DNA of 64,000 bases from an uncultured Bacteroidota bacterium (lineage in GTDB: Bacteria > Bacteroidota > Bacteroidia > Flavobacteriales > Flavobacteriaceae): positions 124,001 through 188,000 of the forward strand of contig CACEGG010000001.1 in NCBI GenBank assembly GCA_902559035.1, read 5' to 3'. The notes under the pieces were generated by a model, which saw nothing but the letters and a program-made list of their open reading frames with translations, searched no databases and had not been told where the DNA came from. The translations under genes were made by a program, and so were the position numbers. Below are positions 8,535 through 16,020 of the stretch, in pieces (positions within the stretch are counted from its first letter, which is position 1; each line of letters opens with the position of its first letter).

Positions 8535-9899
8535 ATGTCAAAATCACCTTCAAACCCCAAAGGAACAAGAGATTTTTTACCACTAGAGCTTTCTAAAAGA
8601 AACTATATTATTAATATTTTAAGAAAAAGTTTTAAAAACTTTGGTTTCTCTGAAATTGAAACACCTGCACTAGAAAAAAACTCGACTCTTTTAGGAAAGT
8701 ATGGTAACGAGGGAGACAGACTTGTTTTTAAAATTTTAAATTCAGGTGATAAAGTAAAAAAAGCTGATTTTAATTCATTAGAATCTAATGATTTATCATC
8801 TTTTACAAAATCTATTTCTGAGAAAGGTTTAAGATATGATTTAACCGTACCACTAGCAAGATTTGTTTCTCAACACCAAAACAATATTGCTTTTCCATTT
8901 AAACGTTTTCAAATACAAAATGTTTGGAGAGCTGATCGTCCTCAACATGGAAGATTTCAAGAATTTACTCAATGTGACGCAGATGTCGTGGGAAACAAGT
9001 CAATAATTCAAGAAATTGAGTTAATTAAATTATACGATTCTATTTTTAGTCAACTTGGTTTTAATGATTTAGTTTTTAAAATTAATCATAGAGGAATATT
9101 AAAAGGATTTGCTAATCACTTTGGTGCAAATGAAAAACTAACTCATTTTATAACATCCATAGACAAATTAGATAAAATCGGTATTGATAAAGTTATTCAC
9201 GAAATAAAATCTCAAATTAAAGACGTTCCAGTAGATGAGTTAAAAAAACTTCTTTCAGAAAGAGATGTAGAATTAGATTCCTTAAAATCTTTATTTAGTA
9301 ATAATGAAGATTCTTTAAATGCAGTAAACGATTTAACAGAAATATTTAATTTTTTCTCTGATCAAATAAAATTAAATAATGAGATTAGATTTGATTTAAC
9401 TTTGGCTAGAGGTTTAAATTATTACACAGGAACCATTATAGAAGTTTGTTCAAAAACTAATGATAGATTAGGTTCAATTGGTGGTGGAGGGAGATATGAT
9501 GACTTAACATCTTTATTTAATTTAAAAAATATAAGTGGCGTAGGTATTTCTTTTGGTTTGGATAGAATTTATTTGTTGATGGATGAAAACAATATGTTTC
9601 CTGCTCACTTAGATAAAAGTTTTGAATTTATGGTAGCTAATTTTGGTATTGAAAATTTGAAAAAGATTTCTCCCTACATTGACAAACTTAGGAATTTGAA
9701 CAATGAAATATTTATTTACCCAGATGATGTAAAACTTAACAAGCAATTTACTTTCGCAAATAAACATAATGCTTCTTTTGTAATAATTTATGGAGATAAT
9801 GAAAGAAAAAAAGATGTCGTTACATTAAAAAATATGCAAACAGGGGACCAATCCACACATGAACTCAGTAAGTTTGTCAGTATTATTAAAAAATTATAA
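8535..9899 (+). CDS. hisS: Histidine--tRNA ligase
   Basis: HisRS charges tRNA-His. The 454-residue class II synthetase shows motif 1 around PKGTRDFLPLELSKRNYI, motif 2 RFQIQNVWRADRPQHGRFQE with its conserved arginine, the histidine-specific motifs LARGLNYYTGTIIEV and SIGGGGRYDDL, and motif 3 GVGISFGLDRIY near residue 340. The anticodon-binding domain is the last ~90 residues. It faces the tRNA on the minus strand, separated by a hairpin. A near-consensus -7 box (GATATTTG, one mismatch) lies upstream near 8509. Confidence 0.96.
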   Translation: MSKSPSNPKGTRDFLPLELSKRNYIINILRKSFKNFGFSEIETPALEKNSTLLGKYGNEGDRLVFKILNSGDKVKKADFNSLESNDLSSFTKSISEKGLRYDLTVPLARFVSQHQNNIAFPFKRFQIQNVWRADRPQHGRFQEFTQCDADVVGNKSIIQEIELIKLYDSIFSQLGFNDLVFKINHRGILKGFANHFGANEKLTHFITSIDKLDKIGIDKVIHEIKSQIKDVPVDELKKLLSERDVELDSLKSLFSNNEDSLNAVNDLTEIFNFFSDQIKLNNEIRFDLTLARGLNYYTGTIIEVCSKTNDRLGSIGGGGRYDDLTSLFNLKNISGVGISFGLDRIYLLMDENNMFPAHLDKSFEFMVANFGIENLKKISPYIDKLRNLNNEIFIYPDDVKLNKQFTFANKHNASFVIIYGDNERKKDVVTLKNMQTGDQSTHELSKFVSIIKKL

Positions 9900-9907
9900 A
9901 AGAAAAA

Positions 9908-9933
9908 GGATTAAATCAAACTAGATTTAATCC
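9908..9933 (-). terminator. Hairpin terminator behind the tRNA (CAU)
   Basis: A perfect 10-bp inverted repeat, GGATTAAATC and GATTTAATCC, separated by 6 bases. On the minus strand it begins 15 bases after the tRNA 3' end and is followed by TTTTTCTTTT, a classical intrinsic terminator. On the plus strand the stem is followed by CTTATAA, a weaker stop for hisS. Confidence 0.75.
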
Positions 9934-9947
9934 CTTATAAAATGTTG

Positions 9948-10021
9948 TAGCGAGAGGGAGATTTGAACTCCCGACCTCCGGGTTATGAATCCGACGCTCT
10001 AACCAACTGAGCTATCTCGCC
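9948..10021 (-). tRNA. tRNA-Met (anticodon CAU)
   Basis: A 74-base cloverleaf. The acceptor stem GGCGAGA pairs with TCTCGCT (first pair G-U), the D arm is GCTC..GAGC, the anticodon loop TTCATAA gives CAU, and the T arm is GGGAG..CTCCC with loop TTCAAAT. The discriminator is A and CCA is not encoded. The anticodon stem has an A-C mismatch at its loop-closing pair. A CAU anticodon can mean elongator Met, initiator Met or lysidine-modified Ile. The paired 1-72 end argues against initiator; elongator Met is the best guess. Confidence 0.88.
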
Positions 10022-10036
10022 ATCTTAAAACGCGCG

Positions 10037-10067
10037 TAAATATATAAACAAATTAAATAGACTCAAA
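10037..10067 (-). promoter_or_regulatory. Promoter of the tRNA (CAU) gene
   Basis: On the minus strand, TTTG (10067-10064), a 19-base spacer and TATATTTA (10044-10037), which matches TAnnTTTG except for the last base. It lies 15 bases before the 5' end of the tRNA, the expected distance for a short leader. Confidence 0.6.
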
Positions 10068-10130
10068 CTAAGATTAAAAAATATTTAAAATTCTTTTTTA
10101 GAACTAATTTAATCTATATATTGCTACCAT

Positions 10131-10523
10131 ATGGAATTAAAAGAAAAGTTTGAAATTGAGTTTCCTATTCATGCATCTCCGCACATGCTGTACCAATACA
10201 TATCATCTGCTTCTGGATTATGCGAATGGTTTGCAGACGATGTAAATTCAAGAGGAAAATCTTTTTCTTTTATTTGGGATGGTTCTGAGGAAATAGCTGA
10301 GTTGATCTCATCTAAATCTGATACTTTTGTTAAATATAGGTGGATGGACGACTCTGAGGATCAAGATAAATGTTTTTTTGAAATTAGAATAGTTGTTGAT
10401 GAAATAACAAAAGATGTATCATTAATGGTTACTGATTTTGCCTTTGAGGATGAGATTGAAGAATCTAAAATGCTATGGGAAAGTCAGATTTCAGATTTAA
10501 AAAAATTAGTAGGTTCATCATAA
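10131..10523 (+). CDS. START-like (SRPBCC fold) domain protein, function unknown
   Basis: A 130-residue acidic protein resembling the START-like/AHSA1-type helix-grip proteins found across Bacteroidota. Features are FEIEFPIHASPHMLYQYISS at the N-terminus, the SGLCEWFADDV turn typical of activator-like SRPBCC proteins, and a C-terminal helix SKMLWESQISDLKKLV that would close the cavity. The ligand is unknown. It is 6 bp upstream of the aminotransferase gene and probably co-transcribed. Confidence 0.75.
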   Translation: MELKEKFEIEFPIHASPHMLYQYISSASGLCEWFADDVNSRGKSFSFIWDGSEEIAELISSKSDTFVKYRWMDDSEDQDKCFFEIRIVVDEITKDVSLMVTDFAFEDEIEESKMLWESQISDLKKLVGSS

Positions 10524-10529
10524 CAATTC

Positions 10530-11366
10530 ATGGTAAATTATAATGGAAAATTAATTGATAAATTAGATTCTGATTTATTAAATAGAGGTTTTTTATATGG
10601 AGATTCAGTTTTTGAGACTATTAAGATAGTAAATAATAGAATCCTTTTCTGGGAAGACCATTATCTAAGATTAATGTCTTCTTTAAGAATCATAAGAATT
10701 GAGATTCCTGTTTTCTACACACCTAAATTTTTCGAAAATCAGATTATTAAAACTTTTAGTAAACTAAGTAACAATTTTAGTGGGAGAGTTAGACTTTCTT
10801 TGTTCAGACAAGGTTCAGGTTTATATACACCCGAATCTATGAATCCTTCTTTTATTATTCACTGTTCTGTTAATGAAAACACTTTATTTGTTGCAAAATA
10901 TGAAAATTATAAAGTAGACTTGTTTAAAGATTATTATCTGAATGATAATTTACTCTCAAATTTAAAAACAAATAATAAAATAATTAACGTATTAGCAGGA
11001 GTTTACGCAAAAGAGAATAACTTAAATAATTGTGTTTTACTAAATAATAAAAAAAATGTTGTGGAATTTTTAAATGGAAATCTTTTTTTAATAAAAGACA
11101 CCATCATAAAAACTCCTCCCTTAAGTTCAGGTTGTTTAAAGGGAATAATGAGAAAAAAAATTATTACATACACGAAATTTTTCCCTCAATTTTCTATTGT
11201 AGAAGATGATATCTCTCCTTTTGAATTATTGTCTGCTGATGAAATTTGGGTGACAAATTCAATCAATGGAATAATTCCTGTTACTAATTATAGAAAGAAA
11301 ACCTTAAATAATAAAACAGCTAAAAGTTTTATAGATTTTTTAAATAATCAAATTTTAAAAATCTAA
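10530..11366 (+). CDS. Aminotransferase class IV (possible aminodeoxychorismate lyase)
   Basis: A 278-residue fold-type IV PLP enzyme. The family includes branched-chain and D-amino-acid aminotransferases and PabC, which releases p-aminobenzoate for folate. It has NRGFLYGDSVFETIKI near the N-terminus, LKTNNKIINVLAG around residue 150 (candidate PLP lysine), the glutamate in VVEFLNGNLFLIK and the C-terminal TPPLSSGCLKGIMR. The last motif is like PabC, but without pabA/pabB nearby the substrate is open. The stop codon overlaps that of yqgE on the other strand (CTAA). Confidence 0.8.
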   Translation: MVNYNGKLIDKLDSDLLNRGFLYGDSVFETIKIVNNRILFWEDHYLRLMSSLRIIRIEIPVFYTPKFFENQIIKTFSKLSNNFSGRVRLSLFRQGSGLYTPESMNPSFIIHCSVNENTLFVAKYENYKVDLFKDYYLNDNLLSNLKTNNKIINVLAGVYAKENNLNNCVLLNNKKNVVEFLNGNLFLIKDTIIKTPPLSSGCLKGIMRKKIITYTKFFPQFSIVEDDISPFELLSADEIWVTNSINGIIPVTNYRKKTLNNKTAKSFIDFLNNQILKI

Positions 11367-11908
11367 TTATGCTGTGGATTTTCAGGTGAATTTGACCAAA
11401 TTAAATATTCTCCTCCAAGATTTATTAGCTTATTTTTCCAAATTAGATCACTTGTTTTAAGGGCAATATTCTCTAATCCCAGCTCATATGAAACAATCCA
11501 TGAATTAATTTTAAGTTCTTCTTCTAATTGGCCCTCGTTCCACCCAGAATATCCGAGGAAAAATTTTATTTCACTTTTATCAATTTTTTTTTTGTTTATT
11601 AAATCTATGACGGTCTCAAAATTTCCTCCCCAATGTAATTTTTCTTTAATTTTAATTGAATTAGGAATCAAATGTGGAATGTTGTGAATGAAATATAAAT
11701 TATCTTTTTCAACTGGACCTCCAACATATATTTTGAAATTTTCATTTAATTCAGGAATCAAGTCTAATGTAGAGTATGGAGATTTTTTATTTAAAATAAA
11801 ACCTACTGTTCCTAATTTATTTTTTTCAGCTATAAGTACTACTGACCGGTTAAAATTTAAATCAATATTTAAAGTTGGGTCAGCATATAAAATATTTCCC
11901 TTTTTCAA
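11363..11908 (-). CDS. YqgE/AlgH family protein
   Basis: A 181-residue member of the YqgE/AlgH (DUF179) family, conserved but of uncertain function; AlgH was first linked to alginate control in Pseudomonas. Motifs are KGNILYADPTLNIDLNFNRS, VGFILNKKSP, YVGGPVEKDNLYFIHN and FLGYSGWNEGQLEEELKINS. Its start overlaps the fmt stop by 4 bases, suggesting translational coupling, and it converges on the aminotransferase with a 4-base shared stop. Confidence 0.9.
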   Translation of the reverse strand: MKKGNILYADPTLNIDLNFNRSVVLIAEKNKLGTVGFILNKKSPYSTLDLIPELNENFKIYVGGPVEKDNLYFIHNIPHLIPNSIKIKEKLHWGGNFETVIDLINKKKIDKSEIKFFLGYSGWNEGQLEEELKINSWIVSYELGLENIALKTSDLIWKNKLINLGGEYLIWSNSPENPQHN

Positions 11909-12858
11909 TTTAATTGTTGTTTGTCTAGTGTTTTATATCCATTTATAAATTCAAAACTTGTCATTTTTCTTTTACCTTGTATTTGTAGTTCAAGAATTTC
12001 AATAAAACCATCTTTTGTAGATGCTAATATTGAATTATCATTGAAAATTATTATTCCAGGTTGATAATCTTTAAGTGTTTTTGTATAATTATTCTTTGAT
12101 TTATAAATTTTTAATATTTTTTTATTTTCTTTAATTGATGTCCAGGCAGCGGGAAAAGGTGATAAGCCTCTTATTAAATTATGAATATTCTCCGATGAAT
12201 CATTCCAATTTATTTTTGTATTTATTTTATCAAGCTTTGGGGCTGATAAATCGTTATTACTAGCATATTGATTAATACTTTTAAAAGATTTGTCCTGTAT
12301 TAAGTCTAAGGACGATAATATCAGTTTAGATCCTATTTTTTTTAATACATTATATAAGTCTCCTGTATTTTGATTTTTATCAATTTGAACTTTTGATTGT
12401 TCAATTATATTTCCACAATCAATTTTTTCATTAATAAAAAAAGTAGTTAATCCAGTTTCCTTAAGTCCGTTAATTATAGCCCAATGTATTGGCGCAGCTC
12501 CTCTTAAGTTTGGTAAAAGTGATGCATGAAGATTAATAGTACCTAGTTTTGGAATTTTCCATAAAACCTCAGGTAGCATTCTAAAAGCAACAACGATAAA
12601 TAAATCTGGATCGAAAGATTTCATTGTATTTATAAAATCTATATTTTTTAATTTTTCAGGTTGAAAAATTTTTATATTATTTTTTAAACAGTATTCTTTA
12701 ACATTTGAAATTTTTATTTTTTTACCCCTACCTGCTTTTTTATCCTCTGCTGTAACTACTCCTAAAACATTGTGTTTAGATTTTATAAGATTATCCAAAC
12801 AGTCAACAGCAAAATCTGGTGTTCCCATAAAAATTATATTTAAAGCTTTTACAGACAT
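11905..12858 (-). CDS. fmt: Methionyl-tRNA formyltransferase
   Basis: Fmt formylates initiator Met-tRNA using 10-formyl-tetrahydrofolate. The 317-residue protein has the formyltransferase core: IIFMGTPDFAVDCLDNL at the N-terminus, the catalytic stretch GTINLHASLLPNLRGAAPIH (Asn and His of the active site) around residue 107, and KIDCGNIIEQ with the catalytic Asp around 147. The C-terminal domain begins near 205 (NTKINWNDSSENIHNLIRGL). The protein opens MSVKALNIIFMG. Confidence 0.95.
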   Translation of the reverse strand: MSVKALNIIFMGTPDFAVDCLDNLIKSKHNVLGVVTAEDKKAGRGKKIKISNVKEYCLKNNIKIFQPEKLKNIDFINTMKSFDPDLFIVVAFRMLPEVLWKIPKLGTINLHASLLPNLRGAAPIHWAIINGLKETGLTTFFINEKIDCGNIIEQSKVQIDKNQNTGDLYNVLKKIGSKLILSSLDLIQDKSFKSINQYASNNDLSAPKLDKINTKINWNDSSENIHNLIRGLSPFPAAWTSIKENKKILKIYKSKNNYTKTLKDYQPGIIIFNDNSILASTKDGFIEILELQIQGKRKMTSFEFINGYKTLDKQQLN

Positions 12859-12865
12859 ATTGATT

Positions 12866-13393
12866 TTAATTAATTGACTTAAGAATACTTGCGATTCTTT
12901 TTTTAACAGTTGTTTTATCTAAGGTTATCAAATTAACGTTTAATATTTTATAAATATTACATATTTCTGCATGTATCTTTACAGACTCTTCATAGCTCTC
13001 ATATCTAGCATTGTCATTTTTATAAATTTCTTTCCATGGTGGAAGTATGAATACATAATCATAAATAATTCCTTTTGTTTGTTCAAAAAATTTGTTTTCG
13101 AATTCAATATTCAAAAAATTTAAATATGCTATTATTTCGTGGACTCCTCTGTCAAAAAAAGTATACTTTGTATTTTGAGTTTTTTTAAACTGATCTAACC
13201 TAAGAGCCATAAGTCTTTTACTAAACTCGATTGGATCTTTAAGAAAAAATTGATCAACACCTTTTTTTTGTGCTTCTTCTGTGATTTTTCTAACGATTTC
13301 ATGTTCACAATTATGGCCCTCATTTTCGAGACCCTTTATAAGCTCAGTTTTACCTGTCCCTGGTCCTCCCGTAATCAAAATTTTTTTATTCAT
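12866..13393 (-). CDS. Small P-loop ATPase (AAA_28-like)
   Basis: A 175-residue NTPase with Walker A ITGGPGTGKTELIKGL at the very N-terminus and a kinase-like core (FFDRGVHEII, DYVFILPPWKEIY). Families of this kind are annotated AAA_28 or NadR-like, but no substrate is established and no nicotinamide domain is fused. I start at MNKKILITGG (13393) rather than the track's 13417, because the family begins directly at the P-loop strand. It is 7 bp upstream of fmt and likely its operon partner. Confidence 0.75.
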   Translation of the reverse strand: MNKKILITGGPGTGKTELIKGLENEGHNCEHEIVRKITEEAQKKGVDQFFLKDPIEFSKRLMALRLDQFKKTQNTKYTFFDRGVHEIIAYLNFLNIEFENKFFEQTKGIIYDYVFILPPWKEIYKNDNARYESYEESVKIHAEICNIYKILNVNLITLDKTTVKKRIASILKSIN

Positions 13394-13433
13394 AATAATC
13401 GTTTGCAAAATAATCAATTAATAGTACTTTATA

Positions 13434-13441
13434 TATATTTG
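13434..13441 (+). promoter_or_regulatory. -7 box (TATATTTG) for DUF493 gene
   Basis: An exact TAnnTTTG match that ends only 4 bases before the GTG start at 13446, predicting a leaderless or nearly leaderless transcript. The nearest upstream TTTG (13402-13405) is 28 bases away, too far for a standard -33. Confidence 0.5.
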
Positions 13442-13445
13442 CCAT

Positions 13446-13730
13446 GTGAATAATAGTAATGATTTTTACCTTAGACTTGAGGAACAACTTTCCAGTTCTT
13501 CTAAATGGCCTAGTAGATATCGATTTAAATTTATATTAAAATCCGATGAAAATGATATTTTAGAATTAAAAACGATTTTTAACGATATTAAAAATGCTGA
13601 TTTTTCAATTCGAAAATCCTCAAATAATAAGTTTTCTAGTATTTCAATTACTGCTGTAATGAAAACACCAATTTCCATTATAGAAAAATATAAATTGGCG
13701 TCAAAAATTAAAGGGATAATTTCATTATAA
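13446..13730 (+). CDS. DUF493 (YbeD-like) family protein
   Basis: A 94-residue protein with the ferredoxin-like, ACT-like fold of the YbeD/DUF493 family; no activity is known. The conserved features are FYLRLEEQL at the N-terminus, KWPSRYRFKFILKSD and SSNNKFSSISITAVMKTP. The start is GTG: there is no ATG in frame, and the upstream ATG at 13444 runs into a stop at once. It may start a unit with DUF4290 and murA, although DUF4290 has its own -7 box. Confidence 0.75.
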   Translation: MNNSNDFYLRLEEQLSSSSKWPSRYRFKFILKSDENDILELKTIFNDIKNADFSIRKSSNNKFSSISITAVMKTPISIIEKYKLASKIKGIISL

Positions 13731-13740
13731 TTTATTTTAG

Positions 13741-13748
13741 TAAATTTG
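13741..13748 (+). promoter_or_regulatory. -7 box (TAAATTTG) for DUF4290-murA
   Basis: An exact TAnnTTTG match, 29 bases before the TTG start at 13778. A degenerate TTTC lies 17 bases upstream at 13720-13723. Confidence 0.5.
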
Positions 13749-13777
13749 TTAAACTTCATAATTTAATTACCCTAAAA

Positions 13778-14431
13778 TTGATAGAAAATTTACAATATAA
13801 TACTGAACGTACTAAGCTAATTATCCCTGAATACGGCAGGCATTTGCATAAAATGATAGACCAAGCTTTGGAATGTGAGGATAAAGAAAAGAGAAATAAC
13901 TTGGCAAAAGCAATAATTGGTGTTATGGGAAACATGAATCCTCATTTAAGAGACGTTCCCGAATTCCAACACAAGCTTTGGGATCAGCTTTTTATTATGT
14001 CTAATTTTGAGTTAGATATAGATTCTCCATATCCATTACCCTCCAAAGAAGTATATGAAGAACGCCCTGACAAGCTAAACTATCCTCAAAATTTTCCAAA
14101 ATATAGGTTTTATGGTAATAATATAAAGAGAATGATAGATATAGCTGTGAGTTGGGAAGATGGGGAGATGAAAAAGCAACTTGTTTATGTTATTGCAAAC
14201 CACATGAAGAAGTGTTTTTTAAATTGGAACAAGGATACAGTTGAAGATGATGTTATTTTTAATCATTTGAGTGAGTTATCTAATGGAAAAATTATCTACA
14301 GCCAGAACGATAAACCTCTATCAGAATCCCAAAACCTCATTAAACTTACTAATAAGAAATTTGGCAAGTCACCAGCTCACAAAAATAATAAGAAACATTA
14401 TAGAAATTATAAAAAAAGAAATAATAACTAA
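13778..14431 (+). CDS. DUF4290 domain protein
   Basis: A 217-residue cytoplasmic protein of a family essentially restricted to Bacteroidota; its function is unknown. It opens MIENLQYNTERTKLIIPEYG, the family N-terminus, which fixes the start at a TTG codon. Other conserved stretches are NNLAKAIIGVMGNMNPHLRD and NIKRMIDIAVSWEDGEMKKQ. The last 40 residues are basic and Asn/Lys-rich, a likely disordered or nucleic-acid-contacting tail. It lies 9 bp before murA, a neighbourhood I believe is common in flavobacteria. Confidence 0.88.
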   Translation: MIENLQYNTERTKLIIPEYGRHLHKMIDQALECEDKEKRNNLAKAIIGVMGNMNPHLRDVPEFQHKLWDQLFIMSNFELDIDSPYPLPSKEVYEERPDKLNYPQNFPKYRFYGNNIKRMIDIAVSWEDGEMKKQLVYVIANHMKKCFLNWNKDTVEDDVIFNHLSELSNGKIIYSQNDKPLSESQNLIKLTNKKFGKSPAHKNNKKHYRNYKKRNNN

Positions 14432-14440
14432 TTTTTAAAA

Positions 14441-15748
14441 ATGGGTACTTTTTCTATAAAAGGTGGAGTTAAGCTAAAAGGAGAAGTGATTCCTCAAGGA
14501 GCCAAAAATGAAGCCCTACAAGTAATATGTGCCTGTCTGCTAACAGATAAAAAAGTTATTATTGATAATATTCCTGAAATTATAGATGTTCTTAAATTAA
14601 TTGATTTATTAAAATCACTTGGTGTGAAGGTTAATAAAATTAAAAAGAATAAATATTCTTTTTTAGCTGACAATGTAGACATTGATTATTTACAATCTGA
14701 AGAATTTAAGATAAAAGGAAGTAGTCTTAGGGGTTCAATAATGATTGTTGGCCCCCTTTTAGCTAGATTTGGAAAAGGTTTTATTCCAAAACCTGGTGGT
14801 GATAAAATTGGAAGGCGTAGGCTAGATACTCATTTTTTAGGATTCATTAAATTAGGTGCTTCTTTTAGATACAATAAAGAAGAATATTTTTACGGAGTTG
14901 AAGCGAATGTTTTGAAAGGTGACTATATTCTTCTTGACCAAGCTTCTGTTACAGGTACTGCAAATATTTTAATGGCTGCTGTTCTAGCCAAAGGAAAGAC
15001 AGAAATATATAATGCGGCATGTGAACCTTACATTCAGCAATTGTGTAAAATGTTAATCTCTATGGGTGCCAATATTAAAGGGATAGGCTCAAATTTATTA
15101 ATTATTGAAGGCGTTATGTCTTTGGGTGGAGTAGAGCACAAAGTTTTACCTGACATGATTGAAATTGGAAGTTGGATTGGTTTAGCAGCTATGACAAAAA
15201 GTGAAATAACTATCAAAAATGTTAGTTGGTCAAATCTTGGCCAGATTCCAAATGTTTTTAGGAAATTAGGAATAGAAATTAAAAAAGTAAACGATGATAT
15301 TTTTATTCCTGAGCATAAAAATGGATATGAAATTCAAAATTATATTGATGGTTCTGTTTTAACTGTTTCTGATGCACCTTGGCCTGGCTTTACACCTGAT
15401 TTACTAAGTATTGTTTTAGTCGTTGCTACACAAGCTAGAGGAAGTGTTCTGATTCATCAAAAAATGTTTGAGAGTAGATTATTTTTTGTAGATAAGTTAA
15501 TAGATATGGGTGCCAAAATTATTTTATGTGATCCTCATCGTGCTAATGTTATTGGACACAATTTTAAGTCTCAATTGAAATCCACAACCATGGTATCTCC
15601 AGATATTAGAGCTGGGATATCACTATTAATAGCTGCCCTATCTGCAACTGGTGAGAGCATCATTCATAATATTGAACAAATTGATCGTGGGTATGAAAAT
15701 ATTGATGTAAGGCTAGCTAAACTTGGTGCAAAAATTAAAAGAATTTAA
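14441..15748 (+). CDS. murA: UDP-N-acetylglucosamine 1-carboxyvinyltransferase, Cys-to-Asp type
   Basis: MurA transfers enolpyruvate from PEP to UDP-GlcNAc, the first committed step of peptidoglycan synthesis. The 435-residue EPSP-synthase-fold protein has KLKGEVIPQGAKNEALQ (catalytic Lys/Asn) at the N-terminus, GPLLARFGKGFIPKPGG, and ASVTGTANILMAAVLAKG. The active-site loop reads PGGDKIGRRRLDTH where E. coli has PGGCTIGARPVDLH, so the fosfomycin-target Cys115 is Asp. Asp is known to support activity and give fosfomycin resistance in other bacteria. The stop overlaps the DUF2805 stop (TTAA). Confidence 0.96.
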   Translation: MGTFSIKGGVKLKGEVIPQGAKNEALQVICACLLTDKKVIIDNIPEIIDVLKLIDLLKSLGVKVNKIKKNKYSFLADNVDIDYLQSEEFKIKGSSLRGSIMIVGPLLARFGKGFIPKPGGDKIGRRRLDTHFLGFIKLGASFRYNKEEYFYGVEANVLKGDYILLDQASVTGTANILMAAVLAKGKTEIYNAACEPYIQQLCKMLISMGANIKGIGSNLLIIEGVMSLGGVEHKVLPDMIEIGSWIGLAAMTKSEITIKNVSWSNLGQIPNVFRKLGIEIKKVNDDIFIPEHKNGYEIQNYIDGSVLTVSDAPWPGFTPDLLSIVLVVATQARGSVLIHQKMFESRLFFVDKLIDMGAKIILCDPHRANVIGHNFKSQLKSTTMVSPDIRAGISLLIAALSATGESIIHNIEQIDRGYENIDVRLAKLGAKIKRI

Positions 15749-16020
15749 TTTCTTTTTGATATTTTATTTCCAGTTGATCTTTGTCTGGAACATTTAAATC
15801 TATTTACTGAATCATCTCTAAGTTTGAAATGTTTAGTTTTTCTTCCTTGAACTCTTTTTCTCCAATGTGCAAAGCTTTTAGATTTCATTTCTCTCCTCAT
15901 CAGATCAATTACATTTTTTTCTGTTAATCCAAATTGAAATTTTATTGCCTCAAATGGTGTTCTATCTTCCCAGGCCATCTCTATAACTCTGTCAATTTCA
16001 ATTTGGTTAAGTTTAGTCAT
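15745..16020 (-). CDS. DUF2805 / TIGR03643 family small protein
   Basis: A 91-residue basic protein of the TIGR03643/DUF2805 family, which is found mostly in marine bacteria and has no known role. The conserved core is QIEIDRVIEMAWEDRTPFEA, then IKFQFGLTEKNVIDLMRREM and SKSFAHWRKRVQGRKTKH. The first half resembles a helix-turn-helix and the rest is strongly basic, so nucleic-acid binding is possible but is only inference. It is the last gene of the photolyase cluster; its ATG shares one base with the preceding stop (TAATG). Confidence 0.85.
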   Translation of the reverse strand: MTKLNQIEIDRVIEMAWEDRTPFEAIKFQFGLTEKNVIDLMRREMKSKSFAHWRKRVQGRKTKHFKLRDDSVNRFKCSRQRSTGNKISKRN

